The notes below the pieces were generated by a model. The model had not been told where the DNA came from. It saw only the letters and a program-made list of their open reading frames with translations, and made no database searches. A program made the translations under genes and the position numbers. DNA of 64,000 nt, taken from positions 1-64,000 of the forward strand of contig NZ_LMFP01000013.1 in NCBI RefSeq assembly GCF_001426885.1, in the 5' to 3' direction. The stretch's first letter is position 1. Each line of letters opens with the position of its first letter. This DNA is from Pelomonas sp. Root1444. Its GTDB lineage: Bacteria; Pseudomonadota; Gammaproteobacteria; Burkholderiales; Burkholderiaceae_C. Below are positions 27,228 to 34,390 of the stretch, piece by piece.

Positions 27228-27857
27228 ATGAGCGAACATCACTCCCACGACCCGCAGCAGTTGCCCGAAGCGCAGCCTGCGGCTGTGGCCGCTCGTGGCG
27301 TATCTCCCACGCGCCGCACACTGCTGCGTGCCGGTGCCTTGGGTGCCCCGGCGCTGATCGCGTTGAAGCCGGCCCCCGTGATCGGCTGCACCTGCAAGCT
27401 GCCCTCGGGCTTCACGGTGTCGGGCAACGCCAGCCGCGGCCCGAAGAATTGCGCCGACCCGGCCTACAAGCCGCTGACCTGGAAGTCGAGCGTCACGAAG
27501 GTGATGGTCGGCGTCAACAAATATGAGTACCGCTACACCCGCGGCTCGGTGCTGACGATTCACAAGGGAACGAAGGTTTCGTCGCTGGGTTTCACCACGA
27601 CGGGCTACGGTGATGCCAACACGACGGTTGACACCTGGCTCAGCAGCGACCTCTCGGACACCGGCTTGATCATGGCGTGCTACCTGGACGCCTGCCTGGC
27701 AGGCAACGACAGCACGTTCCCGCGCAAGGAAAAGATCCTCGCTATGTGGAACCAGGGCGTCATTGGCGGCAGCTACCTGCCGGCCAACCAGACGACCGCC
27801 TGGACCAAGGCCAAGGTCATCGCCTACCTGAAGTTCCTGACCGCCCAAGTGGTCTGA
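27228..27857 (+). CDS. Exported protein with Tat-like signal, first gene of HPr-rel-A operon (209 aa)
   Basis: I do not recognise a family. Residues 1-27 are polar, then SPTRRTLLRAGALGAPALIAL resembles a twin-arginine signal (RR followed by a short hydrophobic stretch and Ala-rich region). The mature part starts near GCTCKLPSGFTVSGNASRGP and contains four cysteines (CTC and NCADP, then ACYLDACLAG), suggesting disulphides, followed by a Lys/Trp-rich C-terminal part. It is followed after 4 bp by the PqqD-like gene, so it belongs to the operon and is the obvious candidate for the protein that the operon's kinase/transferase modules act on or secrete (inference). ATG 27228 has GAGG about eight bases upstream. 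Confidence 0.7.
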   Translation: MSEHHSHDPQQLPEAQPAAVAARGVSPTRRTLLRAGALGAPALIALKPAPVIGCTCKLPSGFTVSGNASRGPKNCADPAYKPLTWKSSVTKVMVGVNKYEYRYTRGSVLTIHKGTKVSSLGFTTTGYGDANTTVDTWLSSDLSDTGLIMACYLDACLAGNDSTFPRKEKILAMWNQGVIGGSYLPANQTTAWTKAKVIAYLKFLTAQVV

Positions 27858-27861
27858 GCCC

Positions 27862-28176
27862 ATGCTTCTGAGCGCTGCTCAGAGCTGGGTAGCCACGCCC
27901 GCCGCCGCCAGGCTCCTGGCCCGGGAGTTCGAGGACGGCACCGTCTGCTTCGACCCGCAGACCAGCGAAACCCTGCTGTTGTCGCACCTCTCCAGCTTTC
28001 TGCTGGAGCTCTGGGCGCAGCACCCCGGCCGGCCCATGGTGCACGACGAACTGCTGGCCGAGGTGCTGGCTGTGGACGACTCGACAGCAGACAAGGACGT
28101 TGCCGCCGAGCTGGTGGCGCAGGCGTTGAACGAGCTGCAGCGCGCCGGCCTGGTGACCCACGGCGGCGGCGCGTGA
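27862..28176 (+). CDS. HPr-rel-A system PqqD-like peptide chaperone
   Basis: A 104-aa winged-helix protein like PqqD, the chaperone that presents precursor peptides to modifying enzymes. Visible are a beta-rich N-terminal half (FEDGTVCFDPQTSETLLLSH), helices through LLELWAQHPG, and a C-terminal LVAQALNELQRAGLVTHGGG typical of the family. It matches the PqqD-related subgroup found next to HprK-related kinases. The stop overlaps the kinase start (TGATG), and the gene follows the exported protein by 4 bp. Confidence 0.82.
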   Translation: MLLSAAQSWVATPAAARLLAREFEDGTVCFDPQTSETLLLSHLSSFLLELWAQHPGRPMVHDELLAEVLAVDDSTADKDVAAELVAQALNELQRAGLVTHGGGA

Positions 28177-29087
28177 TGCGCGTCAAGGAGCTGGGAGTCG
28201 ACGGCTGCCGGGCCGCGCTGCGCGGCGGGTTGCGCATCGTCACAGGCCCCTTCAACTGCTCGCTGCGCACGGATGTCGATGGCGTGGCCGCCGAATTGGC
28301 GGCGCTGTACGGCGAGCATGAACTTGCGCCGGCCGGCGACATGATCGACTTCCACGTCGAGGTCGCCTCGACGCCGGGGCTGCGGCGCTGGCTGCGCCCG
28401 CAGGTGCAGTTCCTGGCCGACGGCGTCACCCCCTTCACACCCCTGCCACGCGCGCAGGCCCTGCCGATGCTGGAGTGGGGATTGAACTGGTGCGTCACCG
28501 CCTACAGCCACCACCTGCTCGTGCTGCATGCGGCCTGCGTCGCGCGGGACGACCGCGCCGTCATCCTGCCGGCGCCGCCCGGCTCGGGCAAGAGCACGCT
28601 GTGCGCCGCCCTGGTCAACCGCGGCTGGCGCCTGCTCAGCGACGAGTTGACGCTGGTGGACTTCGACGCCGGCCTCGTGCGGGGGCTGGCGCGGCCGGTC
28701 AACCTGAAAAACGCATCCATTGATGTGATCCGCCGCTTCGCGCCCGAGGCCTACCTGACCGCACCGGTGCACGACACCAGCAAGGGCACCGTGGCCTTGA
28801 TGGCACCGCCGGTGGCCAGCGTGCAGGACGGCAGTGCGCCGGCACGGCCCTGCTGGATGGTGCTGCCCCGCTATGAGGCCGGTGCCGCGGCGACACTGGC
28901 ACCCATGCCGCGCGGCCAAGCCTTCCTGCAGATCGCCGACAACGCGATGAACTACAACATCCTCGGCCGCCAGGGCTTCGAGACGGTGGGCGCGCTGGCT
29001 GCGCGTTGCGCCCACTTCAGCTTCCGCTACGGCAACCTCGACGAAGCCATGCAGGTGTTCGACGACCTGGCCCGCGGCTCGGCATGA
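28176..29087 (+). CDS. HprK-related kinase A
   Basis: A 303-aa protein related to HPr kinase/phosphorylase. The P-loop is LPAPPGSGKSTLCAAL near residues 129-144, followed by a Walker-B-like LLSDELTLVD, and a long C-terminal part (RGLARPVNLKNAS, then MNYNILGRQGFETV). True HprK phosphorylates HPr at Ser46. No HPr gene is present here, so the substrate is unknown. ATG 28176 overlaps the preceding stop; a GTG three bases upstream is the alternative. It is the third gene of the HPr-rel-A operon and overlaps the nucleotidyltransferase gene by 4 bp. Confidence 0.85.
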   Translation: MRVKELGVDGCRAALRGGLRIVTGPFNCSLRTDVDGVAAELAALYGEHELAPAGDMIDFHVEVASTPGLRRWLRPQVQFLADGVTPFTPLPRAQALPMLEWGLNWCVTAYSHHLLVLHAACVARDDRAVILPAPPGSGKSTLCAALVNRGWRLLSDELTLVDFDAGLVRGLARPVNLKNASIDVIRRFAPEAYLTAPVHDTSKGTVALMAPPVASVQDGSAPARPCWMVLPRYEAGAAATLAPMPRGQAFLQIADNAMNYNILGRQGFETVGALAARCAHFSFRYGNLDEAMQVFDDLARGSA

Positions 29088-30172
29088 CGCCGTCCCTGCT
29101 GACCCGCGTGATGCGGGACGCGGACGTGGCCCGCAACCTGCCGATGCCGCATTGGGACGTGCTGGTCCGCCAGGCCCGGCACGCCAATCTGCTGGGCCGG
29201 CTGCACCACCACCTGGCCGCGGCGCGCGTGGCCGTGCCCGAGCGCCCCGCGCGCCACCTGCTGTCGGCGGCGACCATGGCGGCACGCCAGCATCTGTCCG
29301 TGCGCTACGAGGTGCGGACCCTGCTGGAGGTGCTCGAGCCGCTGCAGGGCCCGCTGGTGCTGCTCAAGGGCGCGGCCTATGTGATGGCCGGCCTGCCGGC
29401 GGCGTCTGGCCGCGTGTTCGCCGACGTGGACATCCTCGTCGCCCGCGAGCGGCTCGACGAGGCCGAATCGCTGCTCACCGTGCAAGGCTGGAGCGGCGAC
29501 AAGCTCGGCGCCTATGACCAGCGCTACTACCGCCGCTGGATGCACGAGCTGCCGCCGCTGCAACACCTGTTCCGCGGCACGGCGCTGGACGTGCACCACA
29601 CCATCCTGCCGCCGACCAGCCGCAGCCATGTCGACGCGGCCGCCCTGCTGAAGGACAGCGTCGAGCTGCCCGGCTCCCCCGGCGTCTACGTGCTGGCGCC
29701 GGTCGACATGGTGCTGCACAGCGCCGCACACTTGTTCCACGAGGGCGAGCCCGACAACCTGTTGCGGGACCTCAGCGACCTCGATCTCCTGATGCGGCAT
29801 TTCGGATCCCAGGCCGACTTCTGGCCGCGCCTGCTTGCCCGCGCCGAGGCGCACGGTCTGGCCGGCGCGCTGCGCCTCGCGCTGCGCTACTGCCAGCAAG
29901 AGCTGCAGACACCCGTCCCTCCGGAAGTGATGCAGCGCAGCGGCGCCGACCGCTCGGCCAGTTGGCGGGAACGCATGCTGGATTTCATGTACGCCCGCGC
30001 GCTTCGGCCCATGCATGCCACCGCATCAGACGCCTGGACGGCTTGGGCTTGCCGCGCCCTCTACGTTCGCTCACACTGGCTGCGCATGCCGTTGCCGCTG
30101 CTCGCCTACCATCTGCTGCACAAGGCGCTGCGGCCCGCCCATACCGAGGCCCTGGAAGACAACCGCCACTGA
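29084..30172 (+). CDS. Nucleotidyltransferase family protein (NTP_transf_5-like)
   Basis: A 362-aa cytosolic protein. The fold signature is LVLLKGAAYVMAGLPAASGR followed by VFADVDILVARERLDEAESL, matching the NTP_transf_5 family, whose members accompany HprK-related kinases and PqqD-like proteins. DVHHTILPP and an HSAAHLFHEG segment follow, then a helical C-terminal half. It probably transfers a nucleotide to, or senses, an operon partner; this is inference. The ATG overlaps the kinase stop (ATGA), and pssA starts 6 bp after its end. Confidence 0.8.
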   Translation: MTPSLLTRVMRDADVARNLPMPHWDVLVRQARHANLLGRLHHHLAAARVAVPERPARHLLSAATMAARQHLSVRYEVRTLLEVLEPLQGPLVLLKGAAYVMAGLPAASGRVFADVDILVARERLDEAESLLTVQGWSGDKLGAYDQRYYRRWMHELPPLQHLFRGTALDVHHTILPPTSRSHVDAAALLKDSVELPGSPGVYVLAPVDMVLHSAAHLFHEGEPDNLLRDLSDLDLLMRHFGSQADFWPRLLARAEAHGLAGALRLALRYCQQELQTPVPPEVMQRSGADRSASWRERMLDFMYARALRPMHATASDAWTAWACRALYVRSHWLRMPLPLLAYHLLHKALRPAHTEALEDNRH

Positions 30173-30178
30173 CTCCCG

Positions 30179-30796
30179 ATGGACCGTCCCAAGCCGTTTT
30201 CAATGATCCGCGAGTTCCACCTCGCCGATTGGTTCACGCTGGGCAATGCTTGCGCCGGCATGGGTGCGCTGTTCGCGGTGATGAGTTTCCTGCAGAGCGG
30301 CGACACGCACCACCTGCAGTACGCCTGCGCACTGATCCCGCTGGCCCTGGTCTTTGACGTGCTGGACGGCCGCATCGCGCGCTGGCGCCAGAAGAGTTCG
30401 GCGCTGGGCCGCGAGCTGGACTCGCTGGCGGACGTCATCTCCTTCGGCGTCGCGCCGGCCGCCATTGCCTACGGCTGCGGCATGCAGGGCCTGTACGACC
30501 GCATCGTGTTGGTGTTCTTCGTCGCTTGCGGCGTCAGCCGGCTGGCCCGCTACAACGTGACGGCCGAGAAGCTCAGCGCGGGTTCGGACAAGGTGGCCTA
30601 TTTCGAGGGCACGCCGATCCCGACTTCGATGGTGCTGGTGGCCGTGTTGTGGGCGGCTGCGGCGCAGGGCGCCATCGGCGACGCGCTCTGGGGAGGCGTC
30701 TGGTGGATTGCCGGCTTCCGGCTGCATCCGCTGGCACTGCTGTTCGCGCTGTCCGGCTCGCTGATGGTGAGCCGGATCCGGATTCCCAAGCTTTAG
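30179..30796 (+). CDS. pssA: CDP-diacylglycerol--serine O-phosphatidyltransferase
   Basis: This integral membrane enzyme makes phosphatidylserine, the precursor of phosphatidylethanolamine. The 205-aa protein carries the CDP-alcohol phosphatidyltransferase motif DVLDGRIARWRQKSSALG followed by RELDSLADVISFG (D-G-x2-A-R-x8-G-x3-D-x3-D). Several hydrophobic segments are visible, including the C-terminal LLFALSGSLMV. It lies 6 bp after the nucleotidyltransferase gene on the same strand, so it may be read from the HPr-rel-A operon. Its stop overlaps the convergent 73-aa ORF by 4 bp. Confidence 0.93.
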   Translation: MDRPKPFSMIREFHLADWFTLGNACAGMGALFAVMSFLQSGDTHHLQYACALIPLALVFDVLDGRIARWRQKSSALGRELDSLADVISFGVAPAAIAYGCGMQGLYDRIVLVFFVACGVSRLARYNVTAEKLSAGSDKVAYFEGTPIPTSMVLVAVLWAAAAQGAIGDALWGGVWWIAGFRLHPLALLFALSGSLMVSRIRIPKL

Positions 30797-31014
30797 GCGG
30801 TACGGCGGGACAGCCAGCTCAGCGGCGAGTCCTGCGACGAGCGGTCGGACTGCGATTCCAGAAAGTCGCCCGGCGACTGGTTGCGGTACTCGCTGACCAT
30901 GCCGCCATCCAGGCAGGCGTCCAGGCCGAAGGCGGTGCCGAGGTCGGCGGGATCCGGTTCGCTGCGAACGGCAGCGTCACGGCGGAAAAAACGCAGCGCT
31001 GGAACGAATCGCAT
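30793..31014 (-). CDS. Small conserved-looking hypothetical protein (73 aa)
   Basis: A 73-aa cytosolic protein, MRFVPALRFFRRDAAVRSEP followed by a middle DLGTAFGLDACLDGGM and an acidic/serine tail VSEYRNQSPGDFLESQSDRS. It has a good ribosome binding site, AGGGGA about seven bases before ATG on the minus strand. No family recognised. It converges on pssA with a 4-base overlap. The 292-bp gap to its right (31015-31306) is AT-richer, with CACGTGTGAG and TTGCG repeats but no gene I can support. Confidence 0.55.
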   Translation of the reverse strand: MRFVPALRFFRRDAAVRSEPDPADLGTAFGLDACLDGGMVSEYRNQSPGDFLESQSDRSSQDSPLSWLSRRTA

Positions 31015-31306
31015 GGCAAATCCCCTAGCTGGTAGCCGACAACCGCATCAGCTCAGTGCGGCCAGTGTGCGGGATCCATATGACAAGAGCACCCCCACGT
31101 GTGAGTAAATATTGCCGGCGGGCGCATTACCACACATCCAGGGGGGAGCGCCGGCCCAATAGGCATCGGGGTTTGTGGTCGATTTGCATCATTCGTTGCG
31201 CGTTGCGTGAACGCAAATGAACAACAAAGCTCCCTAACTCAGCTGACTCAAACAGTGCAGATGCACTTAAGCTCCGCGCTCCCACCCTCCCCCCGGGCTT
31301 ACCCGC

Positions 31307-31480
31307 ATGAGTTCAGCAGTTTTGAAATGGATCGCCAACGGCGTGATCGGTCTCGTCGTGGTCGGCACCCTGTGGATGGCTCAGACGGTGCAGCCCGGTG
31401 CCGTGGACCCGAGCGCCGTGCTGGTGGCGCAGGCTGTCGCCGCGCCAGCGCAGCAGGGCGCTTCGGCACCGCTGCGCTGA
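31307..31480 (+). CDS. Small single-pass membrane protein ORF (57 aa)
   Basis: The ORF encodes MSSAVLKWIANGVIGLVVVG followed by TLWMAQTVQPGA and an alanine-rich tail, a plausible membrane helix at residues 5-26. There is no obvious Shine-Dalgarno sequence, and the stop abuts the convergent argP stop. Topology favours a real gene; the missing ribosome site argues against. Confidence 0.4.
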   Translation: MSSAVLKWIANGVIGLVVVGTLWMAQTVQPGAVDPSAVLVAQAVAAPAQQGASAPLR

Positions 31481-32386
31481 TCAGCCCAGCGCGCGCCTCG
31501 CACCCTCGGCCAGCGCCTGGCCGATCTGGTCCAGCAGGGCGCCACGCCCCTGCAGCTGCCACTGGTGCCAGTACAGCGCCACGTCGACGCCCAGTTCCGG
31601 CCTGAGCCGCACCAGCTGCCCCGCCTCGACAAAGGCCCGCACCTGGATCTCCGGCGCGACGCCCACGCCCCAGCCCATCACGGCTGCATTCACATAGGCC
31701 TCGCTGGACGGCACGAAGCGCTCGCGCAGCCGCGGCGATCGCACGCCGAAAGCCTTCGAGACCCACTGCACCTGGCTGTCGTCCTTGCGGTTGAAGACGA
31801 GGAAGGGCGTGTCCGCGAAGTTGCCCGCATGCAGGCCCCCGGGCAGTTGCTCGGACAAAAAGCCCGGGCTGGCCACCGCCACATAGCGCATGACGCCCAG
31901 CGGCTGCACGCGGCAGCCTTGCAGCGCCTCTGCCACCGTCGACACGCAGCCCAGCACTGCGCCCTGACGCAGGCTGTCGTGGGTGAAGTCCTGGTCGTCG
32001 ACCACCAACTCCAGCCCGTAGCCCTCGCGCAGCCCCTGCTGGACGAGGCCGTCCAGCGCCGGCAGCACCCAGGTGGCCAGGCTGTCGGCGTTGACCGCGA
32101 TGGCCAGGCGCGACTGCGGTGCAACGCGCTGGCCCAGTTCACGTGCCACATCGACCCGCAAGGCTTGCAGCTGGCGGGCGAAGCGCAGCAGCACCTTGCC
32201 GGCCTCGGTCAGGCGCAGCGGCCGGGAGCGGACCACCAGCGGCTGGCCGACCTGGATCTCCAGCGTGCGCAGCCGCTGCGACACCGCGCTCTGCGTGATG
32301 GACAGCCTTTGAGCCGCACGCTCGAAGCCCTGCTCGTCGGCCAGGGCGGCGAGGCAGTCCAGCGCGGCGGGATCGAAGTCGTTCAT
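31481..32386 (-). CDS. argP: LysR regulator ArgP (IciA-like)
   Basis: A 301-aa LysR regulator. The DNA-binding N terminus reads LAALADEQGFERAAQRLSIT then QSAVSQRLRTLE. The effector domain includes LAIAVNADSLATWVLPAL and LVVDDQDFTHDSLRQGAVLG, both characteristic of ArgP/LysG, which senses arginine or lysine and controls the exporter gene. It is divergent from argO, the standard arrangement for direct regulation. ATG 32386 has AGAG eight bases upstream; an in-frame ATG at 32392 is the alternative. Confidence 0.92.
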   Translation of the reverse strand: MNDFDPAALDCLAALADEQGFERAAQRLSITQSAVSQRLRTLEIQVGQPLVVRSRPLRLTEAGKVLLRFARQLQALRVDVARELGQRVAPQSRLAIAVNADSLATWVLPALDGLVQQGLREGYGLELVVDDQDFTHDSLRQGAVLGCVSTVAEALQGCRVQPLGVMRYVAVASPGFLSEQLPGGLHAGNFADTPFLVFNRKDDSQVQWVSKAFGVRSPRLRERFVPSSEAYVNAAVMGWGVGVAPEIQVRAFVEAGQLVRLRPELGVDVALYWHQWQLQGRGALLDQIGQALAEGARRALG

Positions 32387-32459
32387 AAGCATCTCTAATG
32401 TAGAACGAAGAATATGAATCGCCCTTCTTGAAACGAGCCGCACTGCGGAGAATCCACCG

Positions 32460-33098
32460 ATGCCCGCCACCAGCCTCGCTTCCAGCACCGCGCCTGCCGT
32501 GTTCCTGCAGGGCTGGGCGATGGGCGCCGGACTCATCCTGGCCATCGGCGCGCAGAACGCGCTGGTGCTGCGCCAGGGCCTCAAGCGCGAGCATGTCGGC
32601 GCGGTCGTCGCCGTGTGTACCTTGTCGGACTGGCTGCTGATCGCGCTGGGCGTCTTCGGCCTTGGCGCGCTCATCCAAGGCAGCCCGCTGCTGCTGGAGG
32701 TGTTCCGTTTCGGCGGCGCCGCCTTCCTGCTCGGCTATGCGCTGCTGGCCGCGAAACGCGCCTGGCGGCCGGCCGCCGGGCTGCAGGCCGCCGGTGCGAC
32801 CGCCAGCCTCGGCGCGACCGTCTCGGCCGCCTTCGCCTTCACCTACCTGAACCCCCACGTCTACCTCGACACCGTCGTGCTGCTCGGCGGCCTGGGCGCG
32901 CGCCAGCCGCCCGAGCTGCGCGCGGCCTTTGCGGCCGGGGCGGGCGTGGCGTCGGCGATGTGGTTCAGCCTGCTGGGCTTCGGCGCGGCGGCCGCGGCAC
33001 CGCGGCTGCAAAGCGCCCACACCTGGCGGGTCATCGATGCCCTGGTGGCTGCGCTGATGGCCGGCCTCGGTTTACAACTCCTGCTTCAACCGCTCTAA
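32460..33098 (+). CDS. argO: Basic amino acid exporter (LysE/ArgO family)
   Basis: A 212-aa LysE-family inner-membrane exporter of arginine or lysine. The first helix has the family motif GAGLILAIGAQNALVLRQGL, the middle has TLSDWLLIALGVFGLG, and TYLNPHVYLDTVVLLGGLG is the conserved asparagine-proline segment in TM4. About six hydrophobic segments are visible. The 73-bp gap to argP is where ArgP would bind. dadA follows after 17 bp, so the two may share a transcript. Confidence 0.93.
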   Translation: MPATSLASSTAPAVFLQGWAMGAGLILAIGAQNALVLRQGLKREHVGAVVAVCTLSDWLLIALGVFGLGALIQGSPLLLEVFRFGGAAFLLGYALLAAKRAWRPAAGLQAAGATASLGATVSAAFAFTYLNPHVYLDTVVLLGGLGARQPPELRAAFAAGAGVASAMWFSLLGFGAAAAAPRLQSAHTWRVIDALVAALMAGLGLQLLLQPL

Positions 33099-33115
33099 GA
33101 ACAACAAGGCCCCTC

Positions 33116-34390
33116 ATGAAGATCGTCGTTCTCGGCGCCGGCATCATCGGCATCGCCACCGCCTGGTACCTGCTGGACGAGGGCCATGAGGTCATCGTCG
33201 TCGACCGCCAGGCCGATGCGGCGCTGGAGACCAGCTTCGCGAACGGGGCGCAGATCTCGGTCAGCTTCTGCGAACCCTGGGCCAATGCCGGCGCGCCGTT
33301 CAAGGTGGCCAAGTGGCTGCTGCGCGACGACTCGCCGCTGCTGTTCCGCCCGCGGCTGGACCCGAACCAATGGCGCTGGGGCCTGGCCTTCCTGGCGCAG
33401 TGCACAACCTCCGCATTCGAGCGCAATGTGGAGGAGTTGGTGCAGCTGGGCCGCTACTCGCATGCGTCGCTGAAGGAGCTCGTCGCGCAGACCGGCATCG
33501 AGTACTGCCGGCTGGAGCGCGGCATCCTGCATTTCTTCTCCAGCCAGGCAGACTTCGACGCCGGCGCCTCCGGCGCCGAGATCATGCGCCGCCACGGCGT
33601 GGACCGCCGCGTGCTGAACCGCGAGGAGGTGCTCAAGGTCGAGCCGGCGCTGGCCAGCTTCGGCGCCCACGTTTTCGGCGGCACCTTCACGCCCAGCGAC
33701 GAAAGCGGCGATGCCAAGGTCTTCACGCAGAAGCTGGCCGAACTCTGCGCCCGGCGCGGCGCGCAATTCCTGTACGAGCACGACATCCTGGCATTGCAGC
33801 GTGCCGGTGACGGCATCGAGGCCGTGCAGGTCGCCCACACGCGCACCGGCGAGCGCAAGGCGCTGAAGGCCGACGCCTTCGTCGCGGCGATGGGCTCCTA
33901 CACGCCGGCGCTGGTGCGGCCGCTCGGCGAGCACCTCAACATCTACCCCGCCAAGGGCTACTCGGCCACGCTGCGCCTGAAAAAGCCCGAGGCCGCCAGC
34001 GTCGTCAGCCTGCTGGACGACAGCCGCAAGATCGCCATCTCGCGCCTGGGCGACCACATCCGCATCGCCGGCACGGCCGAGCTGTCGGGCTTCGACCTCA
34101 GCCTGGACACGCCCACCGCCCGGGTGCGCTGCGCGGCGCTGGTCAAGCGCTACGAGGAGCTCTTCCCCGGCGTGGCCGACACCAGTGAGCCGAACTACTG
34201 GACCGGCCTGCGCCCCAGCACGCCGACCAACATCCCCTACATCGGCCGCAGCAAGAAGGCGCGCAACCTGTGGCTGAACGCGGGCCACGGCACGCTGGGC
34301 TGGACGCATGGCGCCGGATCCGGTCGCGCCATGGCCGAACTGATCGCCGGCCGGAGGCCGGAGATGGCCTTCAGCTTCTACGGCGCCTGA
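33116..34390 (+). CDS. dadA: D-amino acid dehydrogenase small subunit
   Basis: A 424-aa FAD-dependent dehydrogenase that oxidises D-amino acids to keto acids in alanine and related catabolism. The dinucleotide fold KIVVLGAGIIGIATAWYLLD (residues 2-21) is followed by DRQADAALETSFANGAQIS, EPWANAG, YPAKGYSATLRL, and the C-terminal GHGTLGWTHGAGSGRAMAEL, all typical DadA signatures. It is downstream of argO and may provide arginine/lysine D-isomer or alanine breakdown. Its stop touches the convergent prsT stop. Confidence 0.94.
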   Translation: MKIVVLGAGIIGIATAWYLLDEGHEVIVVDRQADAALETSFANGAQISVSFCEPWANAGAPFKVAKWLLRDDSPLLFRPRLDPNQWRWGLAFLAQCTTSAFERNVEELVQLGRYSHASLKELVAQTGIEYCRLERGILHFFSSQADFDAGASGAEIMRRHGVDRRVLNREEVLKVEPALASFGAHVFGGTFTPSDESGDAKVFTQKLAELCARRGAQFLYEHDILALQRAGDGIEAVQVAHTRTGERKALKADAFVAAMGSYTPALVRPLGEHLNIYPAKGYSATLRLKKPEAASVVSLLDDSRKIAISRLGDHIRIAGTAELSGFDLSLDTPTARVRCAALVKRYEELFPGVADTSEPNYWTGLRPSTPTNIPYIGRSKKARNLWLNAGHGTLGWTHGAGSGRAMAELIAGRRPEMAFSFYGA

